Source: Theobroma cacao (Eukaryota; Streptophyta; Magnoliopsida; Malvales; Malvaceae). From it: a DNA stretch of 64,000 nt. Under the pieces are notes generated by a model. The model made no database searches. It was given only the letters and a program-made list of their open reading frames with translations, and was not told the DNA's origin. The position numbers were made by a program, and so were the translations under genes. The DNA is taken from contig NC_030858.1 in assembly GCF_000208745.1 (NCBI RefSeq), positions 33,214,486 through 33,278,485 of the forward strand, given 5' to 3'. Positions 43,927 through 56,115 of the stretch are shown piece by piece. Each line of letters starts with the position of its first letter. Positions within the stretch are counted from its first letter, which is position 1.

Positions 43927-46900
43927 AAACTATACTTTGAACCAGCTATTTCTTTTGGTTAATGGAACACATCTCACACAATGATTTTAACACCAATGAA
44001 TACACAGTATCCAATGACACTTTTATGGCCATGTATCTGTATTCCCTTTTCATGAGTGTTGTTAAAGCCAAGCTCTTGAGCTCTTAGAAGTGGCAACACT
44101 TCACATTCACATAGGTAAAGCCCACCAAGAATGCCCTCTAACTAAAGCATTTTAACAAATTTATGTTGTAGGTATATTAAGAGTATATAACTCATCTTTT
44201 CCTTACCATTACGAGTACCTAGCACTTAACTTAGGATGGAATATAATATATCATATTATAGTGCTACCAACCACATACAGATGGTGTACTTTGTCTTATT
44301 AAATTCAAGACTTGATGTTATATATACCAAGCATTGAGTCGAGTTTCCACCATAGGTGACTTTCAATTTATAAACTTGTGCCCCATCCCCTTTGAGGTCT
44401 TATTTACAAGATCTCAAGTAAGATTTTTCGTTAAAGGATTCACCAAGTTTTCACTAAACTTTACAAAAGTTATAATGATTACTCTATCAAAAATTAATTG
44501 TCCAACATAACTATGTCTAAATCCAATATGTCTAGACTTTCCATTATACACTTGGCCATATGCTTTTACCAGAGTTGCTTCACTATCAAACTTGATAGAA
44601 ATTGGAGAGATTGGTTTAGGCCACAAAGGTACATTATAGAGCAAATTTTTTTTTTATGGCAACAACCAATGCAATAAATTTAGCTACCATTGTAGAATCC
44701 GTTATACACGTTTGTTTTTTTAACCAGCAAGAAATGACACCCCCACCAAGCATGAAGATTCATCCACTTATGAAAGATCTTTTAAACTTGATATCCAAAT
44801 GGCATTCGAATATCCTTCTAGCATTAATGGATATCTATTATAGCAAAGTCCATAATTGATTGTTTTTCTTAAGTGTCGTAGTACTCTATTTATGGCTTGC
44901 CAATGTAAAATACTTGGATTACTTGTGTACTTGCATAACTTTCCAACAGTAAATGCTATATTTGGCATTGTACATGTCATTGCATACATTAAGCAACCCA
45001 TCACTCTTGAATATTGTAATTGATCAACAACCCTACCAGCATTCAGCACTAATTTAATTTAAGGATCCATGTGTGTAGATGATGGTATACAATTCCTAAA
45101 ATCAAAATTTTTTAAGCACATTTTCAATGTAGTGCGATTGTGACAAATTTATGCCATTTTCATCTTTGTATATTTTAATTCCTAAGATAACATTTGTACA
45201 CCGATATCTTTCATTGCAAAGTTATTTGATAAAAACTTCTTTGTCTCCTCGACTTGTTCTAAATCAAAGTCAAAAATTAGCATGTCATCCACATATAAGA
45301 AAATTATAACAACTTTTCCATTTTGGAATTTACTATATATCCACTTGTCGGTTTCATTTATGTTGTAGACATTAGCTAAAACAACTTCATCAAATTTTTT
45401 ATACCATTGTTTCGGTGCTTGTTTAAGCCCATACAACAATTTGACAAGTTTACAAACTTTATACTCTTGTCCTAAAATAACAAACCCTTCTATTGTTCCG
45501 TGTAGACTTCCTTTTCTAATTACCAACTTATAAATTAATGTAAAGGATATTAAAAGTCTAATTGCAGCAGTTCTTGCTACTAGAGCATAACTATCAAAAT
45601 AGTCAATCCTTTACTTTTGCATAAAGCCTTTAGCTACTAATCTTGCTTTGAACTTGTCTATGGTTCCATCCACCTTCATTTTCTTTTTTAAAATCCATTT
45701 ACAACTTATTGGTTTGGAACCTGGTGGAAGATCAACCAAAATCCAAGTATTATTCCCAATTATTGAGCTCATCTCATCATTGATTGCTTTCTTCCAAAAT
45801 GTAGTATCTTAAGACTTTAATGTCTCGTCATATGTAATAGGGTTCGATTCCAAATTAAAATAATAAGAAATTTTATTATCCATATTTTCTAATGTTCCTT
45901 CTACAAGGAACATATAAAAGTCTTCACCAAAATCATTTGTCTTTCTAGCCTTTTTGCTTTTCATTATTTTTGGACTAGATTCATCATTATTTCCATTTTG
46001 TTCCAATAGAATGTCATTTGATTAAACTGATTGTAGTGGCTATAGTTGTCTTGAAATATATTTGAATCTATTTTCATCAAATATTGCATCTCTTGATTCA
46101 AAAACGGTGTTGATTGGAATTGAATCATTTGGTTCAATTACCATGAACCTATATGCTTTGCTATGTTGTGCATATCCTATCAATATGCATTTTATTCGTA
46201 TTTCACCCAATTTCTTTCTTTTGGGTTCTAGAACTTTAACTACAGCTCTACATCCCCAAACTTTCAAATAACTAAAGTTTGGTCCTCTGTTCTTCCGTTG
46301 CTCAATTGAGGTTATTTTAGTTTCTTTTTTAAGAACTCTATTTAATATATTACAAGCTATTAATAAAGCTTCGGCTCCCAAAAATCTTTTCCAAGACTAG
46401 AATATGATAACATAGTATTTACCTTCTCTGTCATGACCCTAATTTTCCTTTCTGCCACACCATTATGTTTTGGCATGTAAGGTGCTAAAATATGAAGGAC
46501 TATCCCAGTGGAGGCAAAATAACTTGGACTATAATATTCTCTTCCTCTATCTGATCTTAAGCACTTGATAAAAGACTCACATTGTAATTTAACTTTTTAT
46601 TTATAAACCTTAAATTTATCAAGCACTTCATCTTTAAAATACAGCAAATATACATAGCAATATCTAGAGAAATCATCAATGAATGTGACAAAATATTTCT
46701 TTCTAGTTAATGTAAGTGTATTGTGCATATCACAAACATCACTATGTATTAGTTCAAGTATTTTAGTATTTCTTTTAACTTTAGGAAAAGGATTTCTAGT
46801 TTTTTTTGTTAACATGCATGTATTGCATTTATCTATATTTTGATTAAATTCTAGAATTAAGTCTATTTTATACATATCATGCAATCTTCTATAATTTAAA

Positions 46901-47096
46901 TGGCCTAATCTATAATGCCATAAATAAGAAAATTCAACCATATAAGCAAAACAACAGTCTTATTCTTATTATTATTAATAACATTTAGTTTGAACATTCC
47001 CTTACGCATGTAACCTTCCCCGACAAATATTCTTTTTTTGGACAGAATGAATTTATTTGCCTCAAATACAAGTTTGAAACCAAACTTATTCAATAG
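43927..47096 (-). pseudogene. Copia B pol: integrase, RT, RNase H (plus proximal 3' UTR)
   Basis: On minus, from high to low coordinates: the GAG-pre-integrase zinc region (WHYRLGHLNYRRLHDMYK and CNTCMLTKK at 46790-46930), then the integrase core (HSDVCDMHNTLTLTRKKYF and FIDDFSRYCYVYLL near 46640-46760). Integrase C-terminal motifs (KVWGCRAVVKV and CILIGYAQHSKAYRF) are at 46130-46270. RT follows (IYSKFQNGKVVIIFLYVDDML at about 45270-45350, catalytic YVDD kept). RNase H runs 44414-45049 (GCLMYAMTCTMPNIAF, YNGKSRHIGFRHS). The 3' UTR follows to 43927. Stops and gaps (for example near 45560-45620 and 46400-46600) inactivate it, but it is less decayed than copy A. The upstream end is cut by LTR T3. 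Confidence 0.92.
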
Positions 47097-49959
47097 TGTC
47101 ACGACCCAGAACTTCTATCGGGCCGGTGACAACCGTCGCGACATCTCGATAGGCACTCATTACCCCGAATGCCGATCGAAATCCCGCAAGGCTTAGCATC
47201 AGCTTCCGCATCTCCCCGGTGAGCGACTGTTATTAAATCACGCATTTCAAGAAATTATAAGTCGTTTTCAAATCAAAATAATAAAATATTATTTTCTGGC
47301 ACATAGGGGCATTTTCATAATTTTTCTTCAAAAATACTGAAACCTGCCAAAAACATGGTGTAAAAGACAAATATGTTCATACATACTTTACATCAGATAA
47401 CTGATGTATAAAATTACTTTTACAGTGACACGTGGGCCCCCAACTGACCAAGAAGGTGTAGGGCTACGAACCCTTACTTTCTAGGATGCAACTCCGAGAT
47501 TATTTCTCGTCTTAATTAACTATCAACAAACTATCTTGAGCTTAAAAAATGGATAGGAAGAGGGGTGAGATTATGATTACATAATCCCAGTGAGTAAACA
47601 ATTACCATTAAAAGCATCTAAAGCCGAATAGATTGAGACAATATAAAAACATTATATCTCAAGAATGTTCATAATGCAAAATTCGTTTCAATCTACACCA
47701 AACAATTTCTTTTCATCAAAATTTCCCTGCTTATGAATTTCTTAAACTTGGCCCCGGCTAGAATCATTCTCGCGGGTACCTTCGTCAAGGTATCCCATTA
47801 AGACCGCCAAGGCTGTTAAATGTCCCATATCCATAAACATGTTTTCACATCTGACACACAGCCATTCCTTGGCATTGGCTGAGTCTCACTCTCACGTGGT
47901 GGTCCGAACGTGAGGTGCACTCAAATCTTACCTCAAGAGATATTTCATCCAACATCTCCCCCCGGAGGTAGTTATATATTTGGGTTACGGTGCCCCTCTA
48001 ATAGGCAGTCCATGAAAACCCCACCACTGCAGTGACCGTTTAATATACCACCAGACCCATAAAATTTCTAGTAGCATAATATGGCAAATAAAATTTAATC
48101 CAGTCTACCTAGACCAATCCAAAACTATTCATATATTTCATGCCAACCCCAAAAATTTAGCCATCACACTACCATAGTGTCATAAGCCACAATTTCAATG
48201 ACATAAAATCATAAATTTCAACACAGTCTCCATATACTCAATTTTTCCAAAATAATATTTGATTTGAAAACTAGTATAAATCTCATTTTTATTAAAAAAT
48301 ATTTTAATTGGAAAACATAATATTTTATAATTTAAACTCACCATTCAATAAAAGCATCAAACAAGTATAACTACTCTAAATATTTAAGACGATAAATTGT
48401 CCACTCACAGTATTAGGAGTAAAAATACTCATATTTTCAGTTTGCGGGTACAGTCCTTTACCCGTATCAAATGGCTCACCACCTAGCCCTAATCCATGAC
48501 ACATATTCCAATTAAATTGTGTCCAACAGTCATAAGCTATTTCAGGCTCTATATATATACATGATATGAAATGAAAAATGCACGGGTAGCCATTTAAACC
48601 CAGTATTGGCCTACGTCGATTTTTCATCCGATAAATTGGCCAATACGTTCAATTTCACTCCAACTTGCTCCATTTCTTTTCCAATCCCTCAACTCACCAA
48701 ACATAACTAATTAACACACAATTAGGGAAAATTTATCTTCACTTTTCTTCTTGGAACTTTCGACCAACAATGGTACACTAACTCCGTAATTTTTTCTACT
48801 TAATTTTCTCTCCATAAGTCATTAATTCCTACACCAAAAACTATTATTTCTTAATCAAATCACCTAGAATAACATCTCATTCTTCCTCATTATTCACTTA
48901 GAGAATTTGGCTATTGATGGGCACCAAACCTTTGGTAGTTTTCTTCACTTCTTTTCATGCTACACATCATTAATCACCTAAAAACACTAACATACCTAAA
49001 AATCAAACCAATCCAAGATCATTNNNNNNNNNNNNNNNNNNNNNNNNNNNNNNNNNNNNNNNNNNNNNNNNNNNNNNNNNNNNNNNNNNNNNNNNNNNNN
49101 NNNNNNNNNNNNNNNNNNNNNNNNNNNNNNNNNNNNNNNNNNNNNNNNNNNNNNNNNNNNNNNNNNNNNNNNNNNNNNNNNNNNNNNNNNNNNNNNNNNN
49201 NNNNNNNNNNNNNNNNNNNNNNNNNNNNNNNNNNNNNNNNNNNNNNNNNNNNNNNNNNNNNNNNNNNNNNNNNNNNNNNNNNNNNNNNNNNNNNNNNNNN
49301 NNNNNNNNNNNNNNNNNNNNNNNNNNNNNNNNNNNNNNNNNNNNNNNNNNNNNNNNNNNNNNNNNNNNNNNNCATGACACATGGCATATCCTTATTGGTT
49401 CAAATTTTAAATATTTGACTTTTAATTCTTTAATTCTCCACCACACATTTCTTATGTTTATCCATTTCCATGATGAATAAAATCCCTTGGTCTTGATAAG
49501 TGTCGGGGGTGAAAATTTATCGATTTACCCCTAGGGCAGTAAAATTATTGTTTTGCCCCTATACTCCAAAAATACCGAAGTTACAACTTTTTCACTTATC
49601 AACCTCAAATTATACACCAATGAGTCAAATGTGATCAATCTTGATCAAAAACTTCTTCCAATATTCCAATTTTGTCCTTAGGTGGAAAAATTATCATTTT
49701 ACCCCTAAATAATGAAAATTTCGGTTTGACTCCAAATTGATCCTCAAACTTTGAATTACCATTTTGAGTCATCCCTGGACCGTGAAACTCTTAATTTCAC
49801 CTTAAAATTCCTATTTGAACTAGTTCGAGGCTTAATCAACTTAATGGTACCATAGGGGCAATATTGTTTTTTAACGATTCCTCGAACTTCCTAAATATGC
49901 AAACATTCTATTGAGCATGAAAATGACGTCGTAATTATTTTATAGAATAGGTTTTGACA
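47097..49959 (-). mobile_element. Tekay/Del-like LTR T3, solo as assembled
   Basis: On plus it runs TGTCACGACCC to GTTTTGACA. The flanks AATAG (47092-47096) and AATAA (49960-49964) form a TSD with one mismatch. The Copia B frame continues across it (SLL before, NKFGFKLVFEANKF after). Internal blocks match T4 closely, for example CCCTCTAATAGGC.GTCCAT near 47994 and 57183. A 349-base gap inside leaves open whether an internal region was missed. Confidence 0.88.
49024..49372. other. assembly gap inside LTR T3
   Basis: 349 N. Frames through it are artefacts. Confidence 0.99.
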
Positions 49960-50437
49960 AATAAACTTTCAAATACTAAATTTTTCCTAACTTTTGGAAC
50001 ACAGTATATGTTTTTCAAAGTTAAAGATTTTTCAGAAGTGAACTCAAGTTCAATAGTCATTTTGCCTTTAATTGTTGTTGTAGAAGAGTTTCCATGTATA
50101 GGAAATTTCCACACTCATTTAGTGTGAAATTCTTGAACAAACTCTTGTCATTGCACACATGCTTTGTTTCTCCATAATCAACCCACTAGGCATTTTCTTT
50201 GAGCAGATTGATTTCAGAAATCATGGCTACAAAATTTTCAAAAGCATCTCTACTAGAAAAGTATTTTTCTTGTTCGATAATTGACATTTTTTCTTGAAAT
50301 GTCTTGGCTTTCTACAATGGAAGCATGTGGCATTGTTCTTTCTTTTGAATGTCAGACCATTGGCAATCTATTTAAATTTCTTTTAGCAATGGTCTGTCTT
50401 TCCTCCACAACATGTACTTTGGCTTCACCAAAGACAG
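49960..50437 (-). pseudogene. Copia B gag end and protease region
   Basis: On minus, the nucleocapsid zinc knuckle TCFHCRKPRHFKKKCQ (CX2CX4HX4C) lies near 50290-50340. The protease region follows, with NAWWIMEKQSMCA near 50160-50210 (the D-S-G site is decayed). Next is the NVLYVP-like stretch that runs into the piece beyond LTR T3. Interrupted upstream by L1. Stops present. Confidence 0.82.
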
Positions 50438-51956
50438 TGATAATTCTATAAAATATAATTATTTTTATCTTAAATTGTTCTTCAAAGTTATTTAAGTTCT
50501 TAAGTTTAGGTTAGAATTTAGTTATTTTTCTAATTGGTTAATTTTTATTAATTTATTTTATTTTATTCTAATTTTATCTTTATTTATCTTAGTTTAGTTG
50601 TTATTTATTAGTTTTAATGTTTTTGTAAGACTCTAGAAGAATAAGGCTTAATTGGGTGAAAAAAAGTGTTTAAAGAGTTTAGTCTTTGTTTGTACATGTC
50701 ATGGTATGTTGAGCATAACTCTCGATCCATAACTCCAATTGATGCGATTCCTAGACCATTAGAAAGATAAGAGATAGAGCTAGAACTTTCACGCAGATCA
50801 CTTTGCCTAGTTCCTCCTCGAAGATGGAGAAAATAATGTTGGCAGTTGACAGAGTGTAGTAGTCAACAAGAAGAAAACATGAGACCAAGGGAGCATCACG
50901 GCTTAAAGGGGGTGTGCCATGGCATCGAGATGGAAAATTTAAAGAAATAGAGTGGAAGAGAGCAGGATACAGGCTGGTTAAATTCCTACCAAGCTCTACA
51001 TTTTTTCAAAGCCAAAATTAAGAGTTATTAGGTCAAAGTACGTTTAGTTTAGGAAAAATTAGGTTAAGTTTTAGTCATAAATAGTTACTTACAAAGAAGT
51101 TAGCCAGACACAACAAGGAGAAAATCCTAAGAAAGATTCAAGAAGATAGAGGCTGAAGATTGAAGATCAAGGCTGCAAAATTTGTTTACTTTCTTCTTCC
51201 TTAGCTATTATTATTCTTGTTACCCTTGATGGCTAAACTTCATATATTTTTAGTTTTTTTTTTTTTTTGCAATTATGAGTGGCTAAATTTATTTTTCCAA
51301 TATTGCAATTGAACTCACATGTAATTTAAATTTTTAATCTCTTTCTTACTTATTTTCAATGGAATTAAGTTGTTTATCCCAATTTATACTTAATGCTATT
51401 AATTGTCTGGCCACCAATTAAATTGACCTAGAAACCTAAACAAAGTTGGGAAATGGAGTTCAGTGTAGACTAAAATTATAATAGCATATGATCATATTTA
51501 TTTGATTGAAAGAATAAATTGATTTGTGTATAGGATAGGAATATACCCATATGCCATATGTACACAATATTAGAACCTGAATATAATGAGTCTATTTTAA
51601 CTTCAATTCACATAAGAATACAGAATTTTGGTTAAAATATATATTTTTATAAAAGACTCGGGAGAGCGTTATAAATAATTAAGGATTTTAGGTTAGCAAC
51701 TCAACCTATTGGATTAAGTTAAGAGAAAGAGGTAAGATTTCAATAAAGTGTGAGGGATATTGCAATCTTAGGCTTTTTCAATTTGATTTTTATTCAATTA
51801 TCTTTTTGCTTGATTTTAAGTGTTAAATAGCTTCGTTTTAATTGATTAGTTTTTTCTGTTTAATTAGTTATTAAAATTTTGATTCTTTGAATAAAACTAA
51901 ATTGTTTTAATTTTAGTACTTAGTGAAATTTTTAGAACAATTCTCTGAGGGATCAA

Positions 51957-54271
51957 TGATAATTTTATTTTATAGAATTATTTTAATCCAATTTTGTATT
52001 AAATATTAGCTAAGTCCTCAATTATCAATTATGATTTAGTTATTTTTATTTATTTTTATAATTAGTTTATTGTTAAGTGAGTTATTTTAATTTTTTGTTA
52101 TTTCTCTTAATTTGATTATTATTCATTAGCTTTTTATATTTTTGTAGGACTAAGGGAATTGGGCTTAATTTTGTAAAGTAAAGTGTTGAAATATTCAAAA
52201 GTTATAGAACTCCAAATAACGCAATTCATGGACCATTGAAAAGTTAAGAGACAGAGCTATAACTTTCATGAAGATTACTTTACCAGTTCTGCCTTGAATA
52301 TAGAGAAAATTACATCAAAAAATGGCTAGACGTACTGTGGCTGGAATGAAAATTTTTAAAGATTGACAATTGATTTTTAGGCCTCTCATTACACTTTTAA
52401 GCCCAATTAAATCATAGGTGAACTTAGAGAACTATAGGTTCAGTTTGTTAGTATAAATAGAATATTTTTTAAGAGACAAGGTAGATTACTTTTGGAGATT
52501 CAAGAATCTAGAAGTGGAGGCTGAAACTTGGAGAGTAAGACTGTAATTATTTGTTTCATTTCTTCATCAGCTTTTATTTTTCTTGTTACTCTCAATGGTT
52601 GAATTTTATATAATGATATTTATCTTTGCAATCATACCTAGCTAATTGTCTTTTTCTTGGATTGCAATTGAACTCACATGTAAGCTAAATTTTTAATCTC
52701 TTTCTTAGTTATCTTTAATGAGATTTGAATAGTTTATTTCAATTTGTTCTTAATGCTTTTACTTGCTTGGCCACTAATTAAATTGATCTAGGAACCTAAA
52801 CACACTTGGGAAAGAGAGTTGCATAGACTAAAATTGGGATAGCATATGATCATATTAATTGATTTGCATATAGGATAGGAATATACCTATAGGCCTTATG
52901 TAGCCAGATTAAAGCCTGAACTCAATGAATCTGTTTTAATTTCAATTCATATAGGAATATAGTATTTTGGTTAAAACAGATATTTTTATAAGATCAGTCG
53001 AGAGCCTTTATAAATAATTTAGGACTCTAGGTTAGCAATTCAACAATTGAAATAAGTTATGGAAGAGAGATAAGATTTAGATTAAGTGTGAGGGATATTG
53101 TAATCCTAGATTTGTTTGATTTGATGTTTACTCAAGTTATTATTAGTTTGATTTTTCTTAGGATCCGTTTGTTTTGTCGTAAAATACTTTCAGGACTTAT
53201 ACTTGTTTGGTAGACGAAAAATTAATTCCAAATGTAAAATATTTTACGAGTCAACAAGATTAACCACGAAAAATATCTTACACCCTTAAAAGGCGTAAGA
53301 CATTTTCCAGAGAACTACAAAAACACTTTTATACTAAATTTATGAGTATAAGTTTGATGACTATTAATATTTAACTAAAAATATTAATAACTAAATTTAC
53401 AATAATTAATTTAAAATATTAATATTTAAATTATACAACACTATTAAAATTAAAAAATATTATTTTAATGAAACCATTCAATACAATTAAATTTTTTATT
53501 TATAAATGGAATAAATCTTACTAATGATTATAATAAAAAAAATTCAATGATCATCAATTGAAGAATACACATTTATAATAGGTTTACATCTTACTAATAA
53601 TTAAAATAAAAAATATTTCAATAATTATTATTTAATAAATACATATTTATAAGTATAGGTTTTGGATATCGTACACAATTGATGAATATTTATATTTTTA
53701 TAGTTATTATAAAAAAGTGATAAGATGGAAAATTTTTTGAAAAATAGAGTTGATTTTCATTACATATTTGTGGCCAAATACTTTGGAAAATATCATTATT
53801 GATTTTATCTATTTTCATTTCCATTCTTAATTTTGACCCCTAATTAGTGCAAAATCAAATATCAATATTGTTCTGTACTCAAGTCCTATTTATTATTTTA
53901 ATACATAAATAACTCCACCATGATGGAAAATATTTTTTATAAAATGATCCAAACAACAGAAAATGTTTTCGACAGTTTATCTAGACAACAGAAAACATCA
54001 AATTTTCCCGTAAAACATTTTACACAAAAAAAAAATTTTCTTCCAACAAGTCATTTTTCAGTTACCAAATGGACCCTTAGTTTAGATTTTGATTAAGTTT
54101 TTTTAGTTAGTTAATTTAGTTATTTGATATTGATTGTTTGGATAAGATTAAATTGTTCTAATTTTAGTACTTAGTAAAATTTTATATCAATTCTCTGTGG
54201 GATCGATACTCTGCTTGCTTATATAATGTCTATTTGATACGTATACTTACGAAGTAAAATTTTAACTGACA
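51957..54271 (+). mobile_element. solo-LTR-like element L2 nested in L1
   Basis: It starts TGATAATTTTATTTTATAG and ends ATTTTAACTGACA. A perfect TSD ATCAA (51952-51956 and 54272-54276) lies within the GGGATCAATACTC phrase of L1. Same family as its host, about 1.4 kb without the MITE inside it. Confidence 0.87.
53161..54076. mobile_element. Harbinger/Tourist-like non-autonomous element
   Basis: A 916-bp unit flanked by TTA on both sides (53158-53160, 54077-54079). The ends are GGATCCGTTTGTTTTG and, reverse-complemented, GGGTCCATTTGGTAACTG. Subterminal blocks are also inverted (AAAATATTTTACG against CGTAAAACATTTTACA). A TTA TSD and GGGTCC..TTTGG ends fit the PIF/Harbinger group. No transposase; very AT-rich inside. 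Confidence 0.77.
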
Positions 54272-54341
54272 ATCAATACTCAACTTGCTAATATATTATC
54301 ATTTTAATGCGTACACTTGCGTAGGTAGAATTTAACTAATA

Positions 54342-54994
54342 GATAGCAACTTATTCCTGTTTTCAGTATTCTTTTTCAATTTAAAGATGATTTGCCAAAG
54401 TTTCAAGAGTTATTTCCTATTTTGTATGGTTCAAACTTCTTTTAAAGTCTTTCCATGATGGAGGAAATTTGTCTATAATGGAAGACAGGACTATAGTTTC
54501 GTCTATGTTCATCTTATATTACTTAAATTGATTAAACATCCTTTAAATTTCACACAATTGTTCCATAATAGAACGCTCATCAACCATTTGATAATTATTA
54601 AAATGACTGGCAAGAAATTTCTTAATTGTTGCATCTTTTGTCATATACCGTGCCTTCAGTTTGTCCCATAATTCCTTTACAGTAACCTAATTCTTGTATG
54701 TGTCAAATAGGCCAGCAACTAAACCATTCATAATGTGACCTCTGCACATATAATCTGCATTGTCCCATTTCTATGTTTCTCTAATTACAACAACAGATTC
54801 ATTTTCACCCTCTTCTGGTCTAGGTGTAGTCAAGACATAGACAACCTTCAATTTTGACAATAGGAAATGCATCTTCTTCCACCATCTCAAAAGTTGTCAC
54901 CGTCAAATTGATCTAATTTCACAAAGTCAGAAGCCAATTCTTTTAGTATTTCACTTACTGTAGCCATTGTTGAAACGAGATAAAACCTTAAGAT
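54342..54994 (-). pseudogene. Copia B gag N-terminal part
   Basis: It starts at ATG 54967 (minus): MATVSEILKELASDFVKL, then FDGDNF and WWKKMHFLLSKLKVVYVL, the usual opening of Copia gag (UBN2-type) domains. LWDKLKARYMTKDATIKKFL and YQMVDERSIMEQL follow. Stops and frame changes interrupt it, and L1 cuts it at 54341. The short stretch 54968-54994 between ATG and LTR has no standard primer site. Confidence 0.85.
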
Positions 54995-55448
54995 TGTTAG
55001 ATCACAAAACTGGAAAATCAAGAAATTGGCTTTAAGGCATGTAACAATGCCACTTTCCTTAAAATTTTATTCACCCTTACTTGTAGTATGCAAAAAAGTT
55101 ATTGGCATATAATGCTCGAAGATACAATGAAGCCTAATGATTGATAGAATTTTACACTAACGAAATCAATCCATTAAGTGCTCACTAGAGTATGACAAGA
55201 TTATCAAACCTTTATAAGATTTTTCTACAGCAAAATGATATAGAAGAAAACTTAGAGAATATGGAGAAAGAAGAAGAGATTGTTGTTCTATTATTCTGGA
55301 TTGTGTGTTCTGTTGTTCAAATGAGAGTCTTTTATATAAGCTTAGGTGCTTATTCCTAATAGACACAATTCTGTCTATTTCAAACAGTCATGACTGCTGG
55401 TTTTTCCAACAAACACGATTTTTCCAATATGGTATTATGTCCCATATT
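54995..55448 (-). repeat. 5' LTR of Copia B, lacking its outer end
   Basis: It matches the 3' LTR at 41834-42311 from GATCTAACA (minus end) up to CCCATAT. About the first 25-30 bp of the LTR (the TGTTGGAAATTTTC end) are missing. Sequence passes directly into plus-strand Copia C 3' UTR. Confidence 0.88.
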
Positions 55449-55889
55449 CCATCCCAACTAAAGTGTTAGGTACTCGTAATGATAAGGAAATGATTAGTTA
55501 TATACTTTTAATAAACCCATAACATAAATTTGTTAGAATATTTCAGTTATAAGGTCATTATTGATGGGATCTACTTATGTGAGTGTGAAGTGTGGCTGCT
55601 TCTATGAGCTCAAGAGCTTAGCTTTAACAGCACTCATGAAAAAAAGATACAGATGCATGGCCATAAAAACGTCACCAGATACTGTGCATTCATTGATGTT
55701 GAAATCATTTTGTGAGATAGTTCGGTTAACCAAACGAAATAGTTGGTTCAAAACATAATCTATCATTCAATTTCGATTAACTTTAACCTATTTTCACTTA
55801 GTGAAGGTTTAATTAGAAAACACCTTCATTTATGCAAATGATTTCCAAGATTATCAAAAATTTGGATTAATTTGAACATGGTGGGGGAT
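55449..55889 (+). other. Copia C 3' UTR fragment
   Basis: It matches 2275-2720 of Copia A and the reverse complement of the Copia B 3' UTR, starting abruptly in mid-UTR. It ends with the polypurine tract GGTGGGGGAT. Confidence 0.87.
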
Positions 55890-56115
55890 TGTTGGAAATT
55901 TTCAAATAAACAAATGTGGGACGCAATCCCATATTGGGAATACCATGTTTATTGGAAATTGAAATAAATGAAAAGTCATGTCTGTTAGAAAAAACCAACA
56001 ACCATGATTGTTTGAAACAGACATAACTATGTCTATTGGGAATAGGCACCTAACCCTATAAAAAGCACTCTCCTTTAAACAACAAAACATATAACAGAAA
56101 ATAACAGAACAACAA
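55890..56115 (+). repeat. Copia C 3' LTR, left part
   Basis: It starts TGTTGGAAATTTTCAAAT after the polypurine tract and is interrupted by LTR T4 at 56116. It continues at 59218, one TSD later. Confidence 0.9.

Larger units (their letters stand above)
50438..54341 (+). mobile_element. solo-LTR-like element L1, hosting L2
   Basis: It starts TGATAATTCTATAAAATA and ends TTTAACTAATA, with flanks GACAG (50433-50437) and GATAG (54342-54346) as a one-mismatch TSD inside Copia B gag. It is interrupted at 51956 by L2 and resumes at 54277. Its own length is about 1.58 kb. No coding capacity. Confidence 0.78.
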
